Assembly (NCBI GenBank): GCA_025997795.1
Contig: BNVB01000059.1
Span: 1 to 15,246, forward strand
Direction: 5' to 3'
Length of the DNA: 15,246 nt
From: Spirochaetia bacterium
Lineage (GTDB): Bacteria > Spirochaetota > Spirochaetia > Treponematales > Breznakiellaceae
Below, piece by piece: positions 5,783-11,430 of the stretch. The translations under genes were made by a program, and so were the position numbers. Below the pieces are notes generated by a model. The model worked only from the letters and a program-made list of their open reading frames with translations. It searched no databases and was not told where the DNA came from. Within the stretch, counting starts at the first letter, position 1. Every line of letters starts with the position of its first letter.

Positions 5783-6986
5783 CGGCGGTTTGCCGCCCAC
5801 GCCGGCGCTGCTCCATGTTCTGGTGATGGCGGGAATTTTTACCGTCGTAGAGATTGACGGTTTACCCTGTTACTGCCCTGCCGCTTCGCTTTCCGGCTTT
5901 AGTGGAAACCGGGGTTCCGGCGGAAAAGACCCGGTACGGAACGGGCCGCTTATCGCCATGGATTCGGGATTTTCCTGCATCCTCTATCCGGAGATTGGTT
6001 TTGCCGATGCCCTGGATCTTTCGGCTTTTTCCACCGTGGAAGAAACCGGCACGGCCCTGCGGTTTACCCTTTCCCGGGATTCGGTTGTCCGGGGTTTTAA
6101 CCGTGGTTATGGTGCGGAATTTCTCTGGCAGCTCCTGGACCGCCTTTCCGGCGGCCGCGCTCCGGATTCCCTAAAGTGGAACCTGAACGATTGGGAAAAA
6201 CGCTGGCGGGAAGTATCGCTTTTAGAGGGAACAATCCTTACGCTGGGCAGTGACCGGACTTATCTGGCAGAGACGGGGCCGCTTGTCCCGGTGGTAAGGC
6301 AAACCCTTTCGCCGGGAGTATACCTGCTTTCCGTTACCGCTCTTGAAGCGGCGGACTTGCTCCGTAATGCCGGAGTGGACATTGTGGCCCAGCCCCGCTG
6401 GACGGCCCAGGGGGCCGGCGAAAACCGCGGCCCCTCCGGCTTAACACCGTTAAACGCGGGCCAGGCCTTTCCGCCCCTGGGCGAAACACCGGCGGAACCA
6501 GTCCCGGAAACGGCGGATAAAACACCGGCGGATAAAACGCCGCGGAAAAAAACAAAAAAAACCGAAGCGGAACGGACAGACAAGGCCGGGGCGATCAAGG
6601 AAAAGTTCCGCACCGTACTGGCGGATATGAAGATTACCCGGCAGGAACAGGAAGAACTGGAAGCCAGGATAGATCGCCGTGTGGTGGTCAGCGATACCCA
6701 GCTTAAGGATGCCTCGGTACGTTACGAAAAACTGGAAGCCCGTTCTCTGGACTATGTGGGCAAAACCGGACTTGTACGGCAGGCCATTGCCTCCGGCGCT
6801 CTTTTGGAAATTACCAGCCTGGGAAAAGACGAACGTAAGATCCTGGGCACTCCCGAAAGCCTTGATAAAAAAGGAGGCGAAATGGTTCTTACCATAAAAC
6901 CCAGAGAGGGGGGAGAACTGGTTAAAGTATCGCTGGGAAAAATCAGCCTGGTAAGGCGGATAAAACAATCAATCTTTGGAGTTTAA
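5562..6986 (+). CDS. XPB-associated helicase-like protein, 3' part of the frameshifted gene (Helicase_C_3-like domain)
   Basis: The frame is open from before 5529 (TTG) but is sensible only from about 5562. After a winged-helix-like part (IKLAELLRRKEENGWGF, PALLHVLVMAGIF) and a linker holding a palindromic repeat (5895-5918), the segment encoded at about 5950-6360 matches the XPB/Ssl2-type domain: FSCILYPEIGFADALDLSAF, RFTLSRDSVVRGFNRGYGAE, FLWQLLDRLSGG, LNDWEKRWREVSLLEGTIL. A Lys/Pro-rich linker (ADKTPADKTPRKKTKKTE) follows, then a conserved-looking C-terminal domain (LDYVGKTGLVRQAIASGALLEI, KISLVRRIKQSIFG). The related domain also forms the N-terminus of the helicase upstream, which supports a joint role. 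The start and the intact length depend on the seven-G site. Confidence 0.8.
   Translation, partial: GGMALFLRRGLSGRGLLRVIVSLIHALAGQAAQSGPAEKNGGPVRVLPEATIIKLAELLRRKEENGWGFPLDPNGGLPPTPALLHVLVMAGIFTVVEIDGLPCYCPAASLSGFSGNRGSGGKDPVRNGPLIAMDSGFSCILYPEIGFADALDLSAFSTVEETGTALRFTLSRDSVVRGFNRGYGAEFLWQLLDRLSGGRAPDSLKWNLNDWEKRWREVSLLEGTILTLGSDRTYLAETGPLVPVVRQTLSPGVYLLSVTALEAADLLRNAGVDIVAQPRWTAQGAGENRGPSGLTPLNAGQAFPPLGETPAEPVPETADKTPADKTPRKKTKKTEAERTDKAGAIKEKFRTVLADMKITRQEQEELEARIDRRVVVSDTQLKDASVRYEKLEARSLDYVGKTGLVRQAIASGALLEITSLGKDERKILGTPESLDKKGGEMVLTIKPREGGELVKVSLGKISLVRRIKQSIFGV
5895..5918 (+). repeat. second copy of the recX palindromic element, in frame
   Basis: The stretch GGCTTTAGT followed by GGAAACCGGGGTTCC matches 1578-1601 in recX at 22 of 24 bases, and the four bases before it (TTCC) match too. 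It is read in the same frame and codes for GFSGNRGS, against SFSGNRGS in recX. It lies in a linker ahead of the helicase-associated domain. Confidence 0.65.
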
Positions 6987-6987
6987 T

Positions 6988-7776
6988 ATGCCATTGCTTC
7001 CTTTTTCAAATCAAACGGCGGAGGCCAGTCAGGATAAACTGGCGGTACTTATTGACGCCGATAACACCCAGGCGGTGATCATCGAAGGGCTTCTGGCAGA
7101 AGTGGCCAAGTACGGCGTGGCCAGCGTTAAACGGATCTACGGCGACTGGACCAGTACCAACCTGCGATCCTGGAAAGACAAGCTGCTGGATTTTGCCATT
7201 CAGCCCATCCAGCAGTTTTCGTATACCACCGGAAAAAATGCCACCGACTCGGCGATGATCATTGATGCCATGGATCTGCTCTACAGCGAAAAACTCGACG
7301 GTTTCTGCATCGTGTCCAGCGATTCCGATTTTACCCGCCTGGCATCGCGCCTGCGGGAAAGCGGCCGCCGGGTTTATGGCTTTGGCGAAAAGAAAACCCC
7401 CCGGGCCTTTGTTTCTGTCTGCGATAAATTTATTTATACAGAGATACTCCGGGACCGGGAAGATGATGAAGACGATACCGCCGCTTCCGGCGCGCCTGCG
7501 GCAAAAACCCGCAAGGACTTTAAGGGCGACAGACGGCTCCTCAAACTGCTCCGGGATACGGTGGAAGACCTGGCCGACGATTCAGGCTGGGCTTACCTGG
7601 GCGGCGTGGGCCAGAAGATCACCCTCCGGTCCAGCGAGTTTGATCCCCGTAACTACGGCTTCCGCAAACTGGCGGATCTGTTCCGGGCCATTCCCCAGTT
7701 TGAAACCGAAGAACGGCCCCAGGAAAACGGTACCGGACGGCAGGTGTATATACGGTGGAAACGGCGGGCGCGGTAG
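6988..7776 (+). CDS. NYN (PIN-like) domain protein with C-terminal LOTUS/OST-HTH domain
   Basis: The 262-residue product joins a NYN nuclease-type domain to an OST-HTH/LOTUS RNA-binding domain, a known architecture in bacteria thought to act on RNA. The NYN part shows LAVLIDADN (Asp23, Asp25, Asn26), NATDSAMIIDAMDLLY (Asp87, Asp93), and IVSSDSDFTRLASRLRE (Asp112, Asp114), the usual acidic set, then RVYGFGEKKTP and CDKFIY. After an acidic linker (DREDDEDDT) the LOTUS part runs from RRLLKLLRDTVEDL to RKLADLFRAIPQF. ATG 6988 is preferred over TTG 6976 because TTTGGAG (6975-6981) is well placed. It follows the helicase-associated gene by one base, so it belongs to the same operon. Confidence 0.88.
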   Translation: MPLLPFSNQTAEASQDKLAVLIDADNTQAVIIEGLLAEVAKYGVASVKRIYGDWTSTNLRSWKDKLLDFAIQPIQQFSYTTGKNATDSAMIIDAMDLLYSEKLDGFCIVSSDSDFTRLASRLRESGRRVYGFGEKKTPRAFVSVCDKFIYTEILRDREDDEDDTAASGAPAAKTRKDFKGDRRLLKLLRDTVEDLADDSGWAYLGGVGQKITLRSSEFDPRNYGFRKLADLFRAIPQFETEERPQENGTGRQVYIRWKRRAR

Positions 7777-7777
7777 T

Positions 7778-8113
7778 ATGAAACGCAATATGTCCGAAAC
7801 AATCAAGCATGAATTAAAGACAATCACTAACGCCATAACTGCCAATACAGAAGCTGTGGCAATTTATCTATTTGGTTCTTTTGCATATGGACAACCGCAT
7901 AAGGACAGCGACCTTGATATTTACACCGTTATTCCTGACGCAGATGTAGATACATTGGTATTAGGTGGAAAAATACAAACCGATTTATACAAAAAAATAA
8001 ATACGCCGCTTGATTTGTTAATTGGAAAACAAAGTTCATTTGATCGGCGAAAGAAAATGTTGACACTTGAAAATATAATTGAAGAACGGGGCATAAAACT
8101 TTATGGAAATTGA
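7778..8113 (+). CDS. MNT-type minimal nucleotidyltransferase (putative antitoxin)
   Basis: The 111-residue protein carries the exact GSx10DxD signature of minimal nucleotidyltransferases: Gly33-Ser34 and Asp45-x-Asp47 within FGSFAYGQPHKDSDLDIY. In MntA/HepT-type modules such an enzyme adds AMP units to the partner HEPN toxin and silences it. The next gene, overlapping by 11 bases, is a HEPN protein, so the pair is probably one toxin-antitoxin-like unit. The start is ATG 7778, one base after the NYN stop; ATG 7790 is an alternative. The DNA is visibly more AT-rich than the operon it follows, pointing to acquisition by transfer. The longer frame upstream (from 7262) is only a shadow of the NYN gene. 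Confidence 0.87.
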   Translation: MKRNMSETIKHELKTITNAITANTEAVAIYLFGSFAYGQPHKDSDLDIYTVIPDADVDTLVLGGKIQTDLYKKINTPLDLLIGKQSSFDRRKKMLTLENIIEERGIKLYGN

Positions 8114-8528
8114 AACTGAATGGTTTTATTTAGCTGATGCAGATATTGATAGCGCAAAACTTCTTAAAGAAATGAGACCGCAGTACCGCGAAATAATCTG
8201 CTATCATTGCGAACAGGCAGCCGAAAAATATCTCAAGGGATTTTTGCAAGCACATGAAATTATGCCGCCGCAAATACATGCACTTGTAAAACTATGCGCT
8301 ATGTGTGCAGAAATAGACGACCGTTTTAACAACATTACAAATGAATGTGGTTATCTTACGCAATTTGGCACACAACCGCGTTATCCACAAGAAATTCATG
8401 TTACAGAATATAACATGACTAAAGCACTTACAGATACAGAAACAGTAAGCCGGTTGGAACCATTACTTGAATTACGCAAAAAATTGGTTGAAGTACAAAA
8501 TGGAGAGAGAAATGTTGAAAACAAATAG
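8103..8528 (+). CDS. HEPN domain protein (putative toxin/partner of the MNT protein)
   Basis: The 141-residue helical protein matches the HEPN group: an N-terminal LADADIDSAKLLKEM helix, the ICYHCEQAAEKYLKGFL signature (residues 32-48), PPQIHALVKLC, and RYPQEIH at residues 93-99, which fits the R-x4-6-H pattern of HEPN ribonucleases (R-x5-H here). HEPN proteins of MNT pairs act as RNases or as nucleotide-binding partners; which one applies cannot be said from sequence alone. ATG 8103 overlaps the MNT gene by 11 bases. The base composition is as AT-rich as its partner. A GC-richer sequence resumes directly after the stop, marking the right edge of the acquired piece. Confidence 0.87.
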   Translation: MEIETEWFYLADADIDSAKLLKEMRPQYREIICYHCEQAAEKYLKGFLQAHEIMPPQIHALVKLCAMCAEIDDRFNNITNECGYLTQFGTQPRYPQEIHVTEYNMTKALTDTETVSRLEPLLELRKKLVEVQNGERNVENK

Positions 8529-8717
8529 ATTTTTTGGCCTATAGTGATGCCCGCCGTGCCGCTGTCGGGGAAAACGGCAAGATGGCGTATTCCGGCAATC
8601 TGGAATAGTGGGCGCAAAGGCGCAGTAATGCGCCTTTGCCGATTCACAGGTTAGGGGCGGCGCCGGTGGTCCCGCGCGTTTCAAGCGCTATGCGCATGAA
8701 TCAGTCCCCAGTACATT
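8529..8717. other. intergenic scar with a possible coding remnant and strong hairpin
   Basis: No intact gene is visible in these 189 bases. Base composition returns abruptly to GC-rich. A short open stretch, 8534-8608 on the plus strand (AYSDARRAAVGENGKMAYSG then NLE and stop), reads like the tail of a truncated protein, but I recognise no family. It is followed by an 11-bp perfect hairpin at 8614-8639. The stretch 8650-8700 holds several small palindromes (GGCGCC, AGCGCT, TGCGCA) without clear meaning. Confidence 0.4.
8614..8639. repeat. perfect inverted repeat, 11-bp arms, 4-base loop
   Basis: GCAAAGGCGCA (8614-8624) and TGCGCCTTTGC (8629-8639) are exact reverse complements around GTAA. 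No T run follows on either strand, so it is not a normal intrinsic terminator. It lies between the convergent HEPN and HicB-type genes and might block read-through or be an element end. Confidence 0.65.
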
Positions 8718-9050
8718 TTACGATATTTTTGATAGAATGTATTGATTCAAGGAAACTCCTTCTTCGGCTGATTTTATTACCAGTTTTTTATGTATTTCCG
8801 ATGGGACTCTTAAGGTTAAATTTCCCTTGAATTTTTTTAACCCAAATGGTTCAGGAATTAATTCATTTTCCTCCTTCATCCATTTTATACTTTCAGTAAC
8901 TACTTTCTCAATTTCCAACAACGCTTTTCCCGCCGTGTTCCCATGTGCCATCAAAGATGGAAATTCCAGACATCGGGCAATATGAACCTTATCATCTTCC
9001 GACCATTCAACCCTATAGGTATATTTTTCGATTATGCTATTTTTTTTCAT
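8718..9050 (-). CDS. HicB-family antitoxin-like protein, no HicA beside it
   Basis: The 110-residue product has the two-part HicB layout: a partial RNase H-like domain (YTYRVEWSEDDKVHIARCLEFPSLMAHGNTAGKA, with ALLEIEKVVTESIKWM) and a C-terminal ribbon-helix-helix (LTLRVPSEIHKKLVIKSAEEGVSLNQYILSKI). HicB proteins bind the HicA mRNA-cutting toxin and repress transcription. No HicA-like frame is visible on either side, so it appears to be an orphan or to have a different partner. Its ATG lies inside the end of a 30-codon minus-strand small ORF, which itself overlaps the 93-residue gene, so all three are probably one transcript. Confidence 0.82.
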   Translation of the reverse strand: MKKNSIIEKYTYRVEWSEDDKVHIARCLEFPSLMAHGNTAGKALLEIEKVVTESIKWMKEENELIPEPFGLKKFKGNLTLRVPSEIHKKLVIKSAEEGVSLNQYILSKIS

Positions 9051-9129
9051 GTTCTACCGTCAGAATTGCGTGAGGATCTATATCGGCGGATGCTTCTAAA
9101 ATTCTAGCGATTAAGCCAGCCGTGTCCAT
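9037..9129 (-). CDS. possible 30-residue small ORF bridging two genes
   Basis: An ATG at 9129 opens a frame of 30 codons (MDTAGLIARILEASADIDPH then AILTVEHEKK) that ends at TAG 9039-9037. It overlaps the end of the upstream gene by 26 bases and the HicB start by 14 bases, and fills the 53-base gap between them completely. The composition is protein-like. It may be a real small protein, a coupling device that carries ribosomes to the HicB start, or the shifted tail of a once longer protein. No family is recognised. Confidence 0.35.
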   Translation of the reverse strand: MDTAGLIARILEASADIDPHAILTVEHEKK

Positions 9130-9385
9130 ATTCTTTTTCCGCTTCGGCCAGGTTGCATCCAGTTTTTAGTAGTATCTCCGCGCCAAAGCGTTTTTTTGCC
9201 CATTTTGCCATATATGGCGGTATGGGTATTGTTTTGTGCAATTTTGCGGCTTCCTCAAATTTACCTTGTTTTTCCAGTTCTATGACTTTCATGTTAAGAG
9301 CCAGCTTTTCGTGCAGGGTCATGGTTTGTGGCATGCCGTTTGTTGGCGGACTGACAGGTATCTCAACGGTTTGCTCTATGGTCAT
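9104..9385 (-). CDS. hypothetical protein, possibly antitoxin-like
   Basis: The 93-residue product has an N-terminus MTIEQTVEIPVSPPTNG, of a kind I associate with antitoxin-like proteins in treponemes (a memory-based impression, not a search), then a helical part (LHEKLALNMKVIELEKQGKFEEA), IPIPPYMAKWAKKRFGAEIL and NLAEAEKEYGHGWLNR. I cannot name a family. It is the first gene of a minus-strand group that ends with the HicB-type antitoxin. A promoter with -10 TATATT ends 6 bases before its ATG, so translation would be from a leaderless message unless a later start is used. Confidence 0.65.
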   Translation of the reverse strand: MTIEQTVEIPVSPPTNGMPQTMTLHEKLALNMKVIELEKQGKFEEAAKLHKTIPIPPYMAKWAKKRFGAEILLKTGCNLAEAEKEYGHGWLNR

Positions 9386-9391
9386 ACGGTG

Positions 9392-9420
9392 AATATAACA
9401 TGAGAGCGGCCAGAAAACAA
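9392..9420 (-). promoter_or_regulatory. promoter of the minus-strand small-gene group
   Basis: On the minus strand TTGTTT (9420-9415) and TATATT (9397-9392) are separated by 17 bases. The expected start site is at about 9385, exactly the first base of the ATG, which suggests a leaderless mRNA. Confidence 0.55.
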
Positions 9421-9458
9421 GGATTTTACCTTTTCACAAGGAAATTTCCCCGTTAGGT

Positions 9459-9487
9459 TTGCTTTTTTGTGATAAGTGGGGTATACT
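9459..9487 (+). promoter_or_regulatory. promoter of the lipoprotein gene
   Basis: TTGCTT (9459-9464) and TATACT (9482-9487) are spaced by 17 bases, giving a start near 9494 and a leader of about 57 bases that ends in a very good ribosome site GGAGGAA (9541-9547) four bases from... the ATG at 9551. It is back to back with the minus-strand promoter at 9392-9420. Confidence 0.6.
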
Positions 9488-9550
9488 ATTGTATTATATT
9501 GTAGATATCAGCCAAAAGTGGGAAAAAGCTGCTAGGCTATGGAGGAATAA

Positions 9551-10249
9551 ATGATTGGAAACAGCCAAAAAATGCTTGCCGGGGCGGTACTTTTTGCCCT
9601 TATGGTAACCCTGTCCGCGTGTTTTTCCCCCTATTCCGGAAAGGGTGAAACGACCCTTACGCTGAATCTGGGCGGGGGAGGCAGGCAGGTGATATCGTCC
9701 GAGCCGGCTGATCTTGATAATCTGAGGTATGAAGTTACCCTCTCCGGTCCCGGTGAGGAACAAAAAATAGAAGCCCGGGGAAGAACTAGCATAAGCGCTA
9801 AAGTTGTTCCCGGTACCTGGCAGGTAACAATCAAGGCCTATTATCAGATAGTAACCAACGCCTATAACGGCGAGCTTTTGTATGCATATTCCGGCGCTGA
9901 AGGAAATTCCGGCCCCCAAACGGTAGAAGTCGAGGCGAACGGTAATAACAACTATAGGATTCGTTTGTATCAGAATAAGGGCGTATTTATCTTCCCAAAG
10001 GAAGTTACGCTAGCCCAGACCGATAACCAGGAATTTCGCTGTTTTGTTATCGGTACCCTGGTGCCTAATACGGGTACCTATACGATTAACTGGTCGTTGG
10101 ATGGCGAAAGCAGTTCAAGCACCACTATTGACGATACTAGCGGCGTTCTTGTGATTGGTTCGGACGAGACTGCCACCTTTACCGTTAGTGCAAACGTTGA
10201 TTCGACTGATTACACCGATATGGCAACGGTAACCGTGGTAGTACCCTGA
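9551..10249 (+). CDS. putative lipoprotein with beta-rich domains
   Basis: The 232-residue product has a lipoprotein signal: a hydrophobic core LAGAVLFALMVTL and the lipobox LSAC with Cys24. The mature part starts as a beta-rich domain (GETTLTLNLGGGGRQVIS, LRYEVTLSGPG, VVPGTWQVTIKAYY) resembling carbohydrate- or surface-type sandwich folds, and ends with an Ig-like repeat (FPKEVTLAQTDNQEFRCFV to ATFTVSANVDSTDY, ATVTVVVP). It is probably anchored in the periplasm or on the surface. The start is firm because of GGAGGAA at 9541-9547. The stop codon sits in the loop of a small palindrome, GTACCC-TGA-GGGTAC (10241-10255). The next gene begins 95 bp on, so it may belong to the same transcript. Confidence 0.8.
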   Translation: MIGNSQKMLAGAVLFALMVTLSACFSPYSGKGETTLTLNLGGGGRQVISSEPADLDNLRYEVTLSGPGEEQKIEARGRTSISAKVVPGTWQVTIKAYYQIVTNAYNGELLYAYSGAEGNSGPQTVEVEANGNNNYRIRLYQNKGVFIFPKEVTLAQTDNQEFRCFVIGTLVPNTGTYTINWSLDGESSSSTTIDDTSGVLVIGSDETATFTVSANVDSTDYTDMATVTVVVP

Positions 10250-10344
10250 GGGTACAAAACGCCTTTGTGGTTAAAAAAGCGCTGTTTACCCCCCGGAACG
10301 AGGGGTGATAGTGAGGATAAAAAGGGAGAGCATAGAAACTGGTT

Positions 10345-11430
10345 ATGCATAAATATATACTGCTCATTTTTTTAATGCTGACACCCCTTTTGGGCTGGTC
10401 CCAGACAGGCAGCGAAATAGAAACCCTGCTGGCGGCGCCAAAGCTTACGTATGCCCAGGCGGCCCGTTTTGTGCTGGAAGCTTCCGAAACGGTGGCAATT
10501 GACAACCCGGAAGAGGCTTTTCGTTTTGCCGCCGAACGCTTATGGCTTCCCAAAAACGCCGCCCCCGCCGGTACCGCCCGGCTTAATGGCATTTCCCTTC
10601 TTATTATGCAATCCTTTGGGTTAAAAGGGGGGCTCTTCTATTCGGCTTTTAAAAACCCCCACTTTGCCTACCGGGAGATGGTATACCGGGAGTTGATTCT
10701 GGGCAGGGCCGATCCGGACATGGCCGTTTCCGGCGATGACCTCCTTTTTATGGTAAACCGCCTTCTTGCTTTCCGGGAAGCCGAAGCGGAGGCCTCGGCA
10801 GTAACAGCCGCTAAAGCGGAGGCGGCAGCGGCAGAAGCAGCGGCCGCTAAAGCAGCGGCAACGGCGACGGCAACGGCGACGGCAGCAGCGGCTGAACGGG
10901 AACGGCTGAGGGCGGAGCGGGAAGCGCTGACAGCGGCAGAAGTAACGGCGGCAGAAGCGGCGGCAGCGGCTGAACGGGAACGGCTAAGGGTGGAGCGGGA
11001 AGCCCTGGCCCAGGAAATCAATACCCGCCTTAGTGCCGATAAGGTGATTGATACCACCGCCAGGGCCACCAACGAAGGAGTTACGATCAGCCTTTCCAAC
11101 ATTCAGTTCCTTGCCAATTCGGCGGAACTGCCGGAAAGTGAAAAGGCCAAACTCCGGGAAATTGCGGGAATCCTTAAAACCATGCCCGGCAGGCGGATCC
11201 TTGTATCGGGCCACACTGCCCAGGCGGGAACCGAAGCCGAACGGCAGCGGACCAGTCTGCTCCGGGCCCAGGCGGCGGCGGATTATCTTGTCTCCCAGGG
11301 CGCCCGGTCTTCCGGCGAAATAATCGTTCGTGGTTATGGTTCAGACCAGCCGCTGGCAAGTAACAGTACCGATGAAGGCAGGGCATTGAACCGCCGGGTG
11401 GAAATCACCATCCTGGAGGGTAATCAATGA
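10345..11430 (+). CDS. exported OmpA-domain protein with Ala-rich coiled coil and altered peptidoglycan pocket
   Basis: The 361-residue product has a signal peptide (IFLMLTPLLGWS, then Q), a helical N-terminal part to about residue 145, an Ala/Glu/Arg-rich coiled coil at about 146-228 with a repeated ERERLR-x-EREAL block, and a C-terminal OmpA-type peptidoglycan-binding domain: ISLSNIQFLANSAELPE, ILVSGHTAQAG, LLRAQAAADYLVSQGA, GYGSDQPLASNSTDEGRALNRRVEI. The Arg of the binding pocket is present (Arg307), but the Asp of the usual GHTD is Ala292. Ornithine replaces diaminopimelate in Treponema peptidoglycan, which may explain this. The ribosome site is weak (GGGAGAG is 14 bases away). The stop overlaps the next ATG (ATGA), indicating coupling to the beta-barrel gene. 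Confidence 0.87.
   Translation: MHKYILLIFLMLTPLLGWSQTGSEIETLLAAPKLTYAQAARFVLEASETVAIDNPEEAFRFAAERLWLPKNAAPAGTARLNGISLLIMQSFGLKGGLFYSAFKNPHFAYREMVYRELILGRADPDMAVSGDDLLFMVNRLLAFREAEAEASAVTAAKAEAAAAEAAAAKAAATATATATAAAAERERLRAEREALTAAEVTAAEAAAAAERERLRVEREALAQEINTRLSADKVIDTTARATNEGVTISLSNIQFLANSAELPESEKAKLREIAGILKTMPGRRILVSGHTAQAGTEAERQRTSLLRAQAAADYLVSQGARSSGEIIVRGYGSDQPLASNSTDEGRALNRRVEITILEGNQ
10885..11007 (+). repeat. internal repeat in the Ala-rich coiled coil, 78-bp period
   Basis: The 45-base segment 10885-10929 recurs at 10963-11007 with only a few changes and codes for AAERERLR-x-EREAL both times. Just before it, 10860-10885 contains a smaller GACGGCAACGGC-type tandem coding for TATATA. 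Length variation by slippage is plausible. Confidence 0.6.

Noticed and set aside
6417..6440. Possible third copy of the palindromic element (GENRGPSG) in the helicase-associated gene
   Set aside because: The peptide resembles GNRGSSG but the DNA match is poor and lacks the GGAAACCGGGGTTCC core; too weak to call.
7262..7777. N-terminal extension of the MNT protein
   Set aside because: This part overlaps the NYN gene in another frame and is Arg/Pro/Ser-rich nonsense; the MNT domain begins at 7778.
8614..8639. Rho-independent terminator between the convergent genes
   Set aside because: The stem is excellent but there is no T run on either strand, so it is listed as an inverted repeat only.
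10241..10255. Small palindrome GTACCC-TGA-GGGTAC around the lipoprotein stop
   Set aside because: Six-bp arms with a three-base loop and no T run; not enough to call a terminator or operator.
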